A program made the translations under genes and the position numbers. Under the pieces are notes generated by a model that ran no database searches, had not been told where the DNA came from, and saw only the letters and a list, made by a program, of their open reading frames with translations. DNA of 64,000 nucleotides from Pollutimonas sp963712655 (lineage in GTDB: Bacteria; Pseudomonadota; Gammaproteobacteria; Burkholderiales; Burkholderiaceae_B): contig CAVQIT010000009.1 in the NCBI GenBank assembly GCA_963712655.1, positions 372,001 through 436,000 of the forward strand. Reading direction: 5' to 3'. Each line of letters begins with the position of its first letter. Position 1 is the stretch's first letter. Of the stretch, positions 1 to 7,964 are shown in pieces.

Positions 1-321
1 ATTCCTGCGCGGAGGAAAAGCCACAGAGTTATTCATTGCGTGTCGGCGCCTTGAAACAGCGCTACGAGCTGGGTCCGCCCGCGCGGCAAATCTGGACTAA
101 GCGCAGATTCCCCTGGCTGCCCCCCTTGGAGGGAGTCCACGAATTCGACGGACAACCGTGAGAAAGCCACTGTCACAGACACTGTCTGTTGAACCGTTTT
201 GAACGCCTTGTGATATCGCACGTGCAACCAGGTGTATACCACGATGCGGTGACGCCCAGGGCAAGCTGCTCCTTACCAGAAGCTTGCCCTCTCGACGGCG
301 CGAGTACGCGGCGGAAACGTT
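1..321. other. No supported gene in the first 321 bases
   Basis: No recognisable gene, RNA or repeat was found. An open frame of 69 codons on the minus strand (33-242) has no recognisable motif, and no ribosome site marks a start. The stretch lies downstream of the minus-strand helicase gene that ends at 322, so it may hold that gene's terminator and the edge of a gene outside the window. Confidence 0.4.
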
Positions 322-2463
322 TTATTCTTTGCGGAACCAATGCTTGAACGGTTCCGTGTTAAGGCCCGTCTTTACATACCAGACCTTGCGCGCCGCATCC
401 CATTGCGCTCCCATTGCCTTGACGGCGTCTTTATCGGCATAGGGCACGTCCAGGTCGAGGCGGGCCGGAAGGGCGGCCGCTTGCGTATCGTTTCTTTGCA
501 CCGCCGCGTTGGCGCGCGCGCGCGACGACGCCAATTCCATTTGCTTGAGGAATGGGCTGCGCTTTTGGCCGTCGTCGGGTGAGATCAAGGTAAGGCGCGA
601 CTTGGCGCGGGTGGCGCCAACATAGAAGAGGTTTTCTTCTTCTTTCAGATTTTGCATGGCGCTGGGAAATTCTTCATTTTCCAGAAACGGCAAAATCACG
701 TGTTCGAATTCTTTGCCCTTGGCGTTGGCGACACATTCAAGCAGAACCAGGTTTTTGCTTTTCCGGCTTGCGACAAAGGCATCGGCCGCGCCTATCCACT
801 CGGAAAAATCGCGCAGATTCATGCCGGATTGCCGTGCCACCGCGATGAAGCCTTGAACGGATCTGGCGACGACCGATGCATCGTAGGGGTGAACGTAGAT
901 CCGCTTGGCAAGCGCCTCCAGGTCCATTTGCTCGCAAATCTGGATCAATACCGCATGCGCCGGCGTTTCGGGAGCCAGGCCTTGCATGTAGGACACGGCA
1001 TGGGATATGCGCATGCCGGCTTGCCCGGAGGTGTTGCGCTGAATTTGGCCGGTGAAGAAGGAGTTCAGTATGGTCGGGTCTTGGCCGATATCGTTGGTTG
1101 CCTCCTCCATTTCCTTGGGCGTGAGTGCCAATTCGCCAAAAATCGCCAGCGATTCGACGATTGCCTTGCGCACGGTTTCCGATTTCACCGAAGCCAGGTT
1201 TTTCAGGGCGATGGCTATCATGCCGCGCAGGAACAGGATTTCTTCGCGCTGAAGATAGCTTGGCATGCTTTGCATCCGGTAGCCGATGCCGGCTCGCATG
1301 AACGCGTTCTCTATGGCCACCGATTGATGCCTATCGCGCAGCAGGACGGCGCAGGCTTCAAGGGGATGCTGGTCCGACTTCCATTGGCTGACGGCCTCCA
1401 CCACCCGCAGCGCGCATTCGCTGCGTTGTTCCGCGTTGTAGTGAAGCTGGATGATTTCTGTCTCGAGCGGCAGGCTGGAGTCGACCGGCTTTTGCTTGAA
1501 TGCCTGCATGGCATATGCCAGGTGCGGTCCGTGGCGATACGTCATGGTCAAGGGATAGCGGGCGCAGGCGGGGAATCTGTCGGCGAAGCGATGGTTCAGG
1601 TAGCTGGCGTCGGCGCCCAGGCTGGAATGGATGACTTGGTCTTTGTCGCCCGCGCCGACGAAATACAGCTTGTCCGTGTCGAGCAAGGCTTGCAGAATAC
1701 GGAACGACGCTTCATTCAGATCGTGCAGCTCATCGCCGACCACCAGTTCATAGCCGGGCAGGGCGTTTTTCGTTTCGGGGTAGCGGCCCAACTGCTGGGC
1801 CAGATCGTAGGTGGCGTCGAAAGGCCCTCTGAAAAGAACGTCGTCGAAGCTACCCTGGCGGATACGTTCATATTCCAGCGTCCAAAGGTAGTCCGTCAGG
1901 GGGATGGCCAGCCGCAGGGCGGTTTCCTCAAGGCTCTGGTCTTCATCGTTTTCCTCCAGGGCCATGGTGGATTTAAGGCGCAATTGGCATTCAAGGAATT
2001 GGCTGATTGCAATGTTATGAGTGCGAATGTCCAGGTGGTCGATTGCACCCGCGTAGTCCCGGCTGACGTGCGCTATTGCCGCGAGGGCATGCGGCTTGAG
2101 TTCGGTTGCCGAGTTCAGCCGGCGGGCGCCAGCGTCTTCAATGGTTCGAAGCACTTCGCCGGCGAATTCTTCAAACGTGCGCACCTGGATCTGTTTCGCT
2201 GTGGCATAAGGAACACCGATATCTGTCAGGCGGCTTTGCATAACGCTTCTGGCTTCCGGGGTAAAGACCAGGGCCAGGATTTTCTCGGGCAGCATGCCGC
2301 GCGCCAGCGCTTCGCCGATTCTAAGGGCCAGCGTAGTCGTCTTGGCGGCCCCCGCATTGGCTTCTATCAGGCTTACTTTGTGGCGGGACAGTTGAATATG
2401 TTGTTGTTCCTGGGTAGGAACGAAGCCCTGCGGAATAAACCGCGCCGGGTTGGCTTTGGTCAT
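322..2463 (-). CDS. UvrD/Rep-like superfamily 1 helicase with C-terminal DUF5710-type domain
   Basis: About 713 residues. The SF1A helicase signatures appear in order: a Walker A variant NAGAAKTTT near residue 35, a motif II variant VVGDELHDLN where UvrD normally has DEFQD, GAGDKDQVIHSS (motif III region), MTYRHG, ANAKGKEFEHVILP, and NLFYVGATRAKSRL (motif VI). The last 45 residues (LDVPYADKDAVKAMGAQWD, then KVWYV) match the DUF5710 pattern, known from plasmid and mobile-element proteins. The start at 2463 is chosen because GGAGG lies 8 bases upstream; an in-frame ATG at 2484 lacks such a site. The Walker A lysine and motif VI arginine are kept, so ATPase activity is plausible. The departures in motifs I and II and the fusion suggest an accessory helicase, not UvrD or Rep itself. 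No operon partner is visible. Confidence 0.8.
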   Translation of the reverse strand: MTKANPARFIPQGFVPTQEQQHIQLSRHKVSLIEANAGAAKTTTLALRIGEALARGMLPEKILALVFTPEARSVMQSRLTDIGVPYATAKQIQVRTFEEFAGEVLRTIEDAGARRLNSATELKPHALAAIAHVSRDYAGAIDHLDIRTHNIAISQFLECQLRLKSTMALEENDEDQSLEETALRLAIPLTDYLWTLEYERIRQGSFDDVLFRGPFDATYDLAQQLGRYPETKNALPGYELVVGDELHDLNEASFRILQALLDTDKLYFVGAGDKDQVIHSSLGADASYLNHRFADRFPACARYPLTMTYRHGPHLAYAMQAFKQKPVDSSLPLETEIIQLHYNAEQRSECALRVVEAVSQWKSDQHPLEACAVLLRDRHQSVAIENAFMRAGIGYRMQSMPSYLQREEILFLRGMIAIALKNLASVKSETVRKAIVESLAIFGELALTPKEMEEATNDIGQDPTILNSFFTGQIQRNTSGQAGMRISHAVSYMQGLAPETPAHAVLIQICEQMDLEALAKRIYVHPYDASVVARSVQGFIAVARQSGMNLRDFSEWIGAADAFVASRKSKNLVLLECVANAKGKEFEHVILPFLENEEFPSAMQNLKEEENLFYVGATRAKSRLTLISPDDGQKRSPFLKQMELASSRARANAAVQRNDTQAAALPARLDLDVPYADKDAVKAMGAQWDAARKVWYVKTGLNTEPFKHWFRKE

Positions 2464-2685
2464 TGGTATGCCTCCAGGATGCAATCTTGCCTTGGGGTGC
2501 GCGGCTTGCCCGCGCTTGCTCAGCCTGGCTGTGAAGGCTTCCCTCGCCGTGGAGGGGAAGATTGTTGACCTTCATTTTATACGTAATAATCCTGTTGTCC
2601 CGTCTAGGCGATGCCGTGCCATAGGCCTGGTCAAGGTTTCCATCGCCGCATGGCGGCTGGTATTTTTTCAAAAAGGATATTGCCC

Positions 2686-3213
2686 ATGGGTCATGGTGCT
2701 TCTGTCATCGGCGGTGGCGCCACGAGCAATGCACAGATTGTGGTGAGCATTTCCGGCCAGATTCTTGCTTTGCTGTCGCAAGGCGAAGTCATGCGACTGT
2801 ATTCCATTTCCTCCGCTTTGAATGGAGCGGGTGAAAAAGCCGGCAGCGGGTGCACTCCCCGCGGCGGGCATTCCGTGCGCGCAAAAATCGGCGCCGGCAG
2901 CGCCGCGGGTACCGTATTCGTCGGCCGGCGCGCCACAGGTGAAATGTATTCTCCGGAGCTGGCGGCCGCGCATCCTGGGCGCGACTGGATACTGAGCCGT
3001 ATTCTTTGGCTGGGCGGCCAAGAACCGGGGCGGAATCGATTCGGCGGAGTCGATACCATGCGCAGATATATTTACATACATGGCTGTCCGGATGAATATC
3101 CGATAGGGACGCCGGCATCTCATGGGTGCATACGCATGCGCAATGCCGATATTATTGAACTCTTCGATCTGCTTGCTGTTGGAACCTCGGTTCTTATCGA
3201 AGATTCGGCGTGA
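2686..3213 (+). CDS. YkuD-type L,D-transpeptidase (short form, no signal peptide)
   Basis: 175 residues, essentially one YkuD domain. The active-site region is clear: YIYIHGCPDEYPIG followed by ASHGCIRMRNADI, giving the conserved His and the SHGC nucleophile cysteine. Such enzymes form or exchange 3-3 and protein-peptidoglycan links in the cell wall. The start at 2686 has AAAGGA about 9 bases upstream; a longer frame to 2611 has no such support. No signal peptide is visible, so either export is unconventional or the protein acts elsewhere; short family members in beta-proteobacteria share this form. The gene is divergent from the helicase, and its stop codon is only 13 bases from the left tip of the palindromic repeat element. 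Confidence 0.85.
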   Translation: MGHGASVIGGGATSNAQIVVSISGQILALLSQGEVMRLYSISSALNGAGEKAGSGCTPRGGHSVRAKIGAGSAAGTVFVGRRATGEMYSPELAAAHPGRDWILSRILWLGGQEPGRNRFGGVDTMRRYIYIHGCPDEYPIGTPASHGCIRMRNADIIELFDLLAVGTSVLIEDSA

Positions 3214-3311
3214 TACGCCTATTTCGAATGGCGCTTACTTAACGCAACTGTGTCGGCAGAGGCGATGCCAGGATGTTGTGGCTGAGCAGGGGGAGTTTGG
3301 GTTTTTTGCTG

Positions 3312-3500
3312 TTTTGCTGACGAGGTTCGTATTGCCCGCGAGGCTTGAGTCCGTCTGTTGGCGGTGTTCGTGTTGTTTGCCGACGGGTTCATCTTGCCTG
3401 TGATCGCTTGAATCGTCTGCTAGCGCAGGTTAGTACTGTTTGCGGGTTGTGTTTGTATTTGCTCTCAGTGTTTGTATGTGCTGGCGATGGTCGTATTTCT
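3312..3500. repeat. Degenerate 22-bp tandem repeats, left end of element copy 1
   Basis: About eight degenerate units, read on the plus strand as TTTGCTGNCG-N5-TTCGTATT. The clearest is 3312-3333 and the last ends at 3500 just before GTGCCGTCCG. Several units are 21 bp or carry substitutions. The same array in reverse complement lies at the right end of element copy 2 (22263-22480). Confidence 0.65.
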
Positions 3501-3506
3501 GGTGCC

Positions 3507-3705
3507 GTCCGTCGGGGGTAAGGCCTGTGGCGTCCAGCCCGGTCGGCCGTTCAGGCGCCTGCGCGCCTGACACCACACGCTAATCTCGTCCGGCGGCCGC
3601 TGCCTGGTGGCGTTCTTCTTGGTCACTTCGGCGGCTCGCCTCCCTACGATTCCACTTGCTCGGCCTCCGACGGGCTGGACGCCACAGGCCTTACTCCCGA
3701 CGGAC
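3507..3705. repeat. Long stem 1A of element copy 1 (35-nt arms)
   Basis: Left arm 3507-3541 and right arm 3671-3705 are complementary at 34 of 35 positions. The loop holds a perfect 8-bp sub-hairpin TCAGGCGC/GCGCCTGA at 3551-3570 and a GCGGCCGC site, both shared by all four long stems of the two elements. Confidence 0.85.
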
Positions 3706-3797
3706 TCTGGTGTCGTGCGGCCACGGTCGCCGGGACGGTCTGGGTTCTTGCGCTTCGTTGGGTCGTGTGGTTGCTGATCGAAGACGTTACAGTGCCC

Positions 3798-3834
3798 GGC
3801 AATTTCCGGCCCCTACGGGTGGGCCGAAAATAGC
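3798..3834. repeat. Inner hairpin (left) of element copy 1
   Basis: Arms GGCAATTTCCGGCC and GGCCGAAAATAGCC are complementary apart from two positions, with a loop of about 9 nt. It stands at the left edge of the conserved core; a partner with different arm sequence stands at 4138-4170. Confidence 0.7.
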
Positions 3835-4137
3835 CGTACGCGGTTGGGCATGCGACGGGGGCTGTCGATCCGACAGGATTACGGTCAATCTCGCCGATCT
3901 TGCCGCGCAAGGTGATCACGGGCCTGGGGGCTGTGATCAGAGGCTGTGAGCACCTTACACAGATTTTGGAAGGCGGAGACAGAGCGTATCAAGGGATACA
4001 GCAGCCACGAAATCATCGGCAGCATTTCAGCCGCTTTTTTTCCGGCGCGGATCACACAGCCGATGCATGCCCGAGCTCCCACTTGCGTGACGTGATCGAC
4101 GCACGAAAACGCCCTCCACATTACGGCAATCGCGTAA

Positions 4138-4170
4138 GGCTCTCTTGCCCCGTGCAGAGGCGAGAGGGCC
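4138..4170. repeat. Inner hairpin (right) of element copy 1
   Basis: Arms GGCTCTCTTGCC and GGCGAGAGGGCC pair at 10 of 12 positions. The arms differ from those of the left inner hairpin, but both keep self-complementarity and sit mirror-image around the core. Confidence 0.65.
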
Positions 4171-4261
4171 GGGCACCGCAAACTCTTTCGACCTAAAACT
4201 TTTTTGCCAACAAGCGCAAGAACCCAAGCCGTCCCGGCAACCGTGGCCACACGATACTGTA

Positions 4262-4461
4262 GTCTGGCGGGGGGCATGCCGGTGGAGGCCAGCCCGTTGG
4301 AGGCCGAGCAAGTGGAATCGTAGGGAGGCGTGCCGCGCAGGCGACCGAGAAGAACTCCAGCAGGCAGCGGCCGCCGGACGAGATTAAGCGCGCGGTGTCA
4401 GGCGCGCAGGCGCCTGAACGGCCGACCGGGCTGGCCTCCACCGGCATGCCCCCCGACGGAC
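4262..4461. repeat. Long stem 1A' of element copy 1 (35-nt arms)
   Basis: Left arm 4262-4296 and right arm 4427-4461 pair at 33 of 35 positions. Within the inner 23 positions the arm differs from stem 1A at six sites, and all six changes are mirrored in the opposite arm. Confidence 0.85.
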
Positions 4462-4470
4462 GGCACTAGA

Positions 4471-4558
4471 AATACGAACTTCGCGAGCAACCAATACGAA
4501 CTCCGCCAGCAACCAATACAAACACCGTCACCAGACGACTCAAACCACCGCGACACCT
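4471..4558. repeat. 22-bp tandem repeats, right end of element copy 1
   Basis: Three clear 22-bp units begin at 4471, 4493 and 4515, each starting AATACRAAC and ending near AGCAACC or CCAGAC. A fourth divergent unit (4537-4558) matches the outermost unit of copy 2 at 21089-21110. Confidence 0.8.
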
Positions 4559-4727
4559 TGGTTCGCGCCGCCGAGCCATCTCATCCATATCCCGTGCGAT
4601 GGCCGTCCGCGGCGGCCTAAGTGAGCGCCATTTCCCCAGTACGTTACACTGGGGGCGGGTGTCCACTGCATTCCGCGGTGCGGCAGGTTCATGCGATGGT
4701 CGGGCCGCCACGCGGAATAATCTCGCC

Positions 4728-5996
4728 ATGAATCCATTGCCGGAATCCGCTATCCAGATAATCGCCGCCGTCATCTTTGCCGTGGCGCTCATCCATACCT
4801 TTGCGGTCAAGCAGTTCGAGCGGCTGTCGCATCGCTTCCCTCGTCACGCCGGCCTGTTTCACCTTTTGGGCGAGGTCGAAATTGTGTTTGGCTTTTGGGC
4901 CATGGTGCTGATCCTGGCCATGGCATTTGCGGCAAGCGGCAGCCAGGCATTGGCTTATGCGGAATCCCGCAACTACACCGAACCGCTTTTCGTCTTTGTC
5001 GTAATGGTGGTTGCGGCTTCGCGGCCGGTGCTGCGGACTGTCCTGGCTCTGGTGGACGCGGCTGCCCGGGCGGCGCCGCTACCCACGCCTCTGGCTACGG
5101 CGTGGCTTGGACTGGCGGCGGTGCCGCTGCTTGGCTCGCTGATCACGGAACCGGCGGCCATGACGATTGCCGCGCTGATGCTTGCGCCGCAGATATTCCG
5201 GCCGCCTGTGCCGGAGCCGGTCAAGTATCTGGCGCTAGGCGTGCTTTTCGTCAACGTGTCGATCGGCGGTACGCTTACCTCTTACGCCGCACCGCCCGTC
5301 TTGATGGTCGCCTCGGCCTGGCAGTGGGACAGTGTCTTTATGCTTGCCAATTTCGGCTGGAAGGCGGCGATAGCCGTTGTTCTCAATGCCACGATAGCAG
5401 TATTCGTGCTCCGGAAATATTTGCGGTCAGGTTCAACGCCGGCCGGCCAGGCGGCGCAGCCGCGAGTGCCGGCGGCTGTGGTCGCGGTGCACTTGTCGCT
5501 GCTCGTCGGGATCATCCTGTTTGCGCATCATCCGGTGGTTTTCCTGGGCCTTTTCCTGTTGTTCCTCGGATTCGCGCAAGCCTATGAGCGCCACCAGAGT
5601 CCGCTTATTATCAAAGAGGCGCTGCTTGTCGGTTTTTTCCTGGCGGGGCTGGTGGTGCTCGGAGGGATGCAGGGCTGGTGGCTTCAGCCTATTGTCGCCA
5701 GCCTGAGCCCAAAGGCGCTGTTTTTCAGTGTCCTGGGCTTGACCGCCATTACGGACAATGCGGCGCTTACTTACCTGGGTTCGCTTATCCCGGACATGTC
5801 GGATGCGTCCAAGTACATGCTCGTTGCGGGCGCGGTGGCCGGCGGGGGCCTGACGGTTATCGCGAATGCGCCTAATCCCGCCGGGGTCGCACTGCTCAAA
5901 CGCGGCTTTGCCGATGAAACTGTCGGGGCGGGCGGATTGCTGCTGGGGGCCCTGGGGCCCACGGTTGTCGCGGCGGCGGCGCTCATGCTGCTATGA
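4728..5996 (+). CDS. Putative Na+/H+ antiporter family membrane protein (PF07399-like)
   Basis: 422 residues, strongly hydrophobic, with roughly a dozen membrane segments. The N-terminal half shows the family's features: an opening like NPLPESAIQIIAAVIFAVAL, then HLLGEVEIVFGFWAMVL and NYTEPLFVFVVMVVAASRP. A later polar stretch, GLTAITDNAALTYLG, resembles the ion-binding regions of Na+/H+ antiporters and arsenite permeases. Homologues are annotated as putative Na+/H+ antiporters, but transport activity is not established for the family, so the substrate is open. The start at 4728 is chosen by agreement with the family N-terminus; the longer frame begins inside the repeat element. About 95 bases separate the element from this start. 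The next gene follows after 27 bases and may be co-transcribed. Confidence 0.8.
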   Translation: MNPLPESAIQIIAAVIFAVALIHTFAVKQFERLSHRFPRHAGLFHLLGEVEIVFGFWAMVLILAMAFAASGSQALAYAESRNYTEPLFVFVVMVVAASRPVLRTVLALVDAAARAAPLPTPLATAWLGLAAVPLLGSLITEPAAMTIAALMLAPQIFRPPVPEPVKYLALGVLFVNVSIGGTLTSYAAPPVLMVASAWQWDSVFMLANFGWKAAIAVVLNATIAVFVLRKYLRSGSTPAGQAAQPRVPAAVVAVHLSLLVGIILFAHHPVVFLGLFLLFLGFAQAYERHQSPLIIKEALLVGFFLAGLVVLGGMQGWWLQPIVASLSPKALFFSVLGLTAITDNAALTYLGSLIPDMSDASKYMLVAGAVAGGGLTVIANAPNPAGVALLKRGFADETVGAGGLLLGALGPTVVAAAALMLL

Positions 5997-6023
5997 GTCG
6001 CGGATCAACATGGAGTTGCTCGA

Positions 6024-7529
6024 ATGAACGAACTGGTATTGATCGTAGGGGCGGGACCTGTGGGTCTGACGATGGCGCTGGCGCTCAAGCGGCGGGGCGT
6101 CGAGGTGCGCATCGTCGACAAGGCCGAGGCGCGCACAGATAAATCGAAAGCGCTGGTGCTTTGGCCGCGTACGCTGGAAATGCTGGATATTCACGGCTGC
6201 GCGCAGCCGTTTTTGGATGCGGGCATGAAAGCCACGGGCGCGCGCATCTTCGCCGGGCAACGTATGCTGGTGCATGTTCAACTGGACATCGCGCGCGGCA
6301 TTTATCCCTACGCCTTGATGATTCCCCAGCGCGACACCGAGCGTTTGCTGGAAGATCAATTGGCGCTGCTCGGCGTCCGGGTAGAGCGCTGCGTCGAACT
6401 TATATCGTTCGCGGATACCGGCGACAGTGTCGCCGCGGTTTTGCGCCATGCGGACGGACACGACGAAACGGCGAGTTTCGCCTATCTTTCCGGGTGTGAC
6501 GGCGCTCACAGTACCGTGCGGCATCAACTTGCGGCGGGTTTCGAGGGCAGCACGCTGCCATCCGATTGGTTGCTGGCCGATGTCGGACTTGAGGGCGGGA
6601 TTGCGCAGAATGAGTTGACTATCTGCTGGACGCCGGATGGCGTTCTGGCATTTTTTCCTATCGGCAGGACGCGGTTCCGTGTCATTGCCGATCTTGGTCT
6701 TGCAACAGCGGCCGGCGAGCGGCCGCCAACGCTGGAAGACATCCAGGCATTGCTGGCCCGCCGAGGCCCGCCAGGCTTGCGCGCGCACGACCCGGTGTGG
6801 ATAAGCCGCTTTCGCATCAATGAGCGCAAGGTCAAGGACTACCGTTATGGCCGAGTGTTTCTCTTGGGCGATGCCGCGCATGTGCACAGCCCCGCGGGCG
6901 GACAAGGCATGAACACCGGGATGCAGGATGCCTTCAACCTGGCATGGAAGCTCGCGCTGGTCTGGCATGGCGGTGCGTCGCCGGTGTTGCTCGACAGCTA
7001 TTCTCCTGAACGCAGCGCTGTCGGCGACCAGGTTCTGCGCAACGCCGGCGGCATGACAAAAATCGCCATCCTACGCAATCCCATCCTGCGCACCATCCGC
7101 AATCTTGCCGTGAGCGCATTGGGTCGTGTTCCGGCGCTGCGCCAGCGTATGGTGGACCAATTGACCGAAATGGATTTGCATTACCGGGACAGCCCGCTGA
7201 CATTCGCGTCGCCAAGGGCGGCGCGGCGTCCCTCGCCTGGCGAGCGCGCGCCCGACCTGCCGTTGACCGCCATCGGAAGCACGCCCTTGCGTTTGCACGA
7301 ACTGCTTGCCGCCGGAAAATTTGCCGTGCTGTCCGTCGCCGCAACGGGCGTAAAATTGCCCGACGCGCTGCAATCTATAGCCATCGCCGCCGGCGCGGAT
7401 GCCTATCCAGGCTACGAGGCCGGGTGCATATACTTGATCCGGCCCGACGCATACGTGGCAATGAGCACGCGGGACGGAGATACGGCCGCAATCATCGCCA
7501 AGCTGGAGCGCATCGCCAACGGTGCATAG
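6024..7529 (+). CDS. FAD-dependent aromatic-ring-type monooxygenase
   Basis: 501 residues, of the PheA/TfdB class (FAD_binding_3 fold). The dinucleotide motif LIVGAGPVGLTMALALKRRG is at the N-terminus, a DG motif SGCDGAHSTVR lies near residue 155, and the second FAD motif FLLGDAAHVHSPAGGQG near residue 280. Residues after about 400 (SPGERAPDLPL onward) look like the thioredoxin-like C-terminal domain of phenol hydroxylase relatives. Such enzymes hydroxylate phenols or related rings with NAD(P)H and O2. The substrate cannot be inferred: no ring-cleavage genes are adjacent. It lies 27 bases after the antiporter-like gene and 54 bases before hslR. Confidence 0.85.
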   Translation: MNELVLIVGAGPVGLTMALALKRRGVEVRIVDKAEARTDKSKALVLWPRTLEMLDIHGCAQPFLDAGMKATGARIFAGQRMLVHVQLDIARGIYPYALMIPQRDTERLLEDQLALLGVRVERCVELISFADTGDSVAAVLRHADGHDETASFAYLSGCDGAHSTVRHQLAAGFEGSTLPSDWLLADVGLEGGIAQNELTICWTPDGVLAFFPIGRTRFRVIADLGLATAAGERPPTLEDIQALLARRGPPGLRAHDPVWISRFRINERKVKDYRYGRVFLLGDAAHVHSPAGGQGMNTGMQDAFNLAWKLALVWHGGASPVLLDSYSPERSAVGDQVLRNAGGMTKIAILRNPILRTIRNLAVSALGRVPALRQRMVDQLTEMDLHYRDSPLTFASPRAARRPSPGERAPDLPLTAIGSTPLRLHELLAAGKFAVLSVAATGVKLPDALQSIAIAAGADAYPGYEAGCIYLIRPDAYVAMSTRDGDTAAIIAKLERIANGA

Positions 7530-7583
7530 CGATATGCCGCCGTATCATGTATTCCTTGAAAGCAGACAGCGGAGGTTGGCGCG

Positions 7584-7964
7584 ATGGATAAAATTCGGCT
7601 CGACAAATGGCTTTGGGCGGCTCGTTTTTATAAAACCCGGAGCCTGGCGGCGCAGGAAATCGGCAAGGGCAGGGTGCTTGTGAATGACCAGCCTGCCAAG
7701 CCGTCGCGAGAAATCGCGGCGGGCGACCTTGTCAGCGTCCGCAAGGAGGATCCTCCAATCCAGATCCGTGTATGCGCGCTTAGCGCTATACGAGGCCCGG
7801 CTCCCGCGGCGCGTCAGCTTTATGAGGAAACGTCCGAGAGCGTGGCCATGCGTGAGCGCGCCGCCGAGATGAGGCGTCTTGCCCCGGAACCCGCGCATGA
7901 AATGGTCGCGGGACGCCCCACCAAGCGCGACCGGCGTCAAATCGAGCTGATGCGGGGCAAGTAA
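7584..7964 (+). CDS. hslR: Hsp15-like S4 RNA-binding protein
   Basis: 126 residues. The N-terminal S4 domain is clear: IRLDKWLWAARFYKTRSLAA, then GKGRVLVNDQPAKPSREI. The basic C-terminus (PTKRDRRQIELMRG) is typical of Hsp15, which binds stalled 50S subunits carrying nascent peptidyl-tRNA. Length and order agree with the family. Its 3' end overlaps the convergent immunity-like gene by 28 bases. Confidence 0.9.
   Translation: MDKIRLDKWLWAARFYKTRSLAAQEIGKGRVLVNDQPAKPSREIAAGDLVSVRKEDPPIQIRVCALSAIRGPAPAARQLYEETSESVAMRERAAEMRRLAPEPAHEMVAGRPTKRDRRQIELMRGK

Larger units (their letters stand above)
3227..4632 (+). mobile_element. Large palindromic repeat element, copy 1 (about 1.41 kb, non-coding)
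   Basis: Bounded by terminal inverted repeats: AATGGCGCTTACTTA at 3227-3241 and its near-complement at 4618-4632 (14 of 16 positions over the first 16). From outside to inside on each side: degenerate 22-bp tandem repeats, a long stem with 35-nt arms enclosing about 130 nt, then a shorter hairpin; between the hairpins lies a core of about 300 nt. The same plan recurs in reverse orientation at 21014-22560. Open frames inside are short, and differences between the copies are not synonymous, so no protein is supported. No target duplication is obvious (flanks tttcg and tcccc). It could be a transposase-dependent non-autonomous element, a structured RNA locus or a protein-binding site array. Confidence 0.75.

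Noticed and set aside
652..2568. A 638-codon open frame on the plus strand opposite the helicase
   Set aside because: No recognisable domain, low-complexity residue use, and the opposite strand carries clear helicase motifs. It is a high-GC shadow.
3900..4196. Open frame in element copy 1 beginning PRKVITGLGAVIRG, with a similar one at 21597-21818
   Set aside because: The two copies share the opening, but most differences are at first or second codon positions and an indel breaks the frame. This looks like nucleotide conservation, not coding.
3227..4632. Elements considered as a decayed insertion sequence or group II intron
   Set aside because: No transposase, reverse transcriptase or maturase remnants in any frame. 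Symmetric mirror structure is unlike an intron; no clear target duplication.
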